Origin: Oscillospiraceae bacterium
GTDB taxonomy: Bacteria; Bacillota; Clostridia; Oscillospirales; Oscillospiraceae
Assembly (NCBI GenBank): GCA_031255955.1
Contig: JAIRRO010000045.1
Coordinates: 1-5,102 of the forward strand
Direction: 5' to 3'
Length of the DNA stretch: 5,102 nt
Each line of letters starts with the position of its first letter. Position 1 is the first letter of the stretch. This document shows, piece after piece, positions 4,871-5,102 of the stretch. The position numbers were made by a program, and so were the translations under genes. The notes under the pieces were generated by a model. That model was given only the letters and a program-made list of their open reading frames with translations. It was not told the origin of the DNA and made no database searches.

Positions 4871-5098
4871 TTATGAAACGCCCAACATTATCATTAAACA
4901 AGTAAATATTCTAATACCCCAATCAACAATTCTATTGGGATTATTATTTTGTTTCCAGGTCATTGCAATACCAAGTATTATTGCGGGAACTCCGGCTGTC
5001 TCAATTGCGGCGGCGATCCAATTTTGTCTTCCTGCCAAAAGAATAACCCATGCGGGTAGCCCCACTAAATAAACAAACCATCCAATGATATGTCCGAA
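4871..5098 (-). CDS. C-terminal part of a small membrane protein, possibly broken
   Basis: The minus-strand frame ends with TAA at 4871-4873 and encodes about 75 residues: FGHIIGWFVYLVGLPAWVILLAG (quoted by ends: FGHIIGW...VILLAG), then GRQNWIAAAIETAGVPA, then an IILGIAMTW helix, a polar loop KQNNNPNRIVDW and a last hydrophobic helix ending MLGVS. Two or three membrane segments are likely. The frame is closed upstream by TGA at 5099-5101. The only standard start after it is GTG at 5063-5065, which has no visible ribosome binding site and would cut the first helix. So it is either a gene broken by a stop or frameshift near 5098, or a short gene with an unusual start. The family is not recognised. 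G+C is 39% against well over 60% in nearby rsmG, so its history probably differs. It converges on rsmG, leaving 47 bases between the stops. Confidence 0.5.
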   Translation of the reverse strand, partial: FGHIIGWFVYLVGLPAWVILLAGRQNWIAAAIETAGVPAIILGIAMTWKQNNNPNRIVDWGIRIFTCLMIMLGVS

Positions 5099-5102
5099 TC
5101 AA

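Overview
The window carries a five-gene, plus-strand chromosomal housekeeping cluster: parA/soj, parB/spo0J, an unrecognised small membrane coiled-coil gene, serS and rsmG. It most likely comes from the chromosome of a Gram-positive Bacillota, probably a Clostridia/Oscillospirales-type organism of moderately high G+C. The reasons are the Soj/Spo0J-type partition proteins, the purine-rich ribosome binding sites, the linkage of partition genes with rsmG, and tight translational coupling with ATGA overlaps. The taxonomic call is inference.

Layout. Positions 1-422 hold no intact gene. The stretch is rich in short GC hairpins, and on the minus strand it encodes a short peptide resembling part of a tyrosine-recombinase catalytic domain with nothing complete around it, so it looks decayed. 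A strong sigma-A-type promoter (TTGACA, 17-bp spacer, TG-extended TAATAT) at 424-452 should drive the cluster. parA (542-1315) and parB (1330-2325) follow. A 132-residue protein (2322-2720) overlaps parB by ATGA. It has one membrane helix, a textbook leucine-zipper coiled coil and an acidic tail built from a 30-bp tandem repeat. It overlaps serS (2717-4009) by ATGA, and serS overlaps the GTG start of rsmG (4002-4823) by 8 bases. After rsmG the base composition drops sharply (94 of 242 bases G/C in 4861-5102, against 81 of 120 in 4561-4680). A convergent minus-strand open frame there encodes the C-terminal part of a small membrane protein, interrupted at the window edge by an in-frame stop.

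How the genes work together. ParA and ParB segregate the chromosome origin; SerRS charges tRNA-Ser; RsmG methylates 16S rRNA. The last two are translation functions with no direct mechanistic tie to partition. The unknown gene sits between the two groups and is coupled to both sides.

The most unusual observations are an approximately 30-residue in-frame insertion in RsmG whose DNA is a nested 54-bp palindrome, the zipper/repeat protein between parB and serS, a perfect 16-bp palindrome inside parA, and the apparently foreign or decayed sequence on both flanks. I saw no CRISPR array, tRNA, rRNA or complete mobile element, and no convincing parS site.
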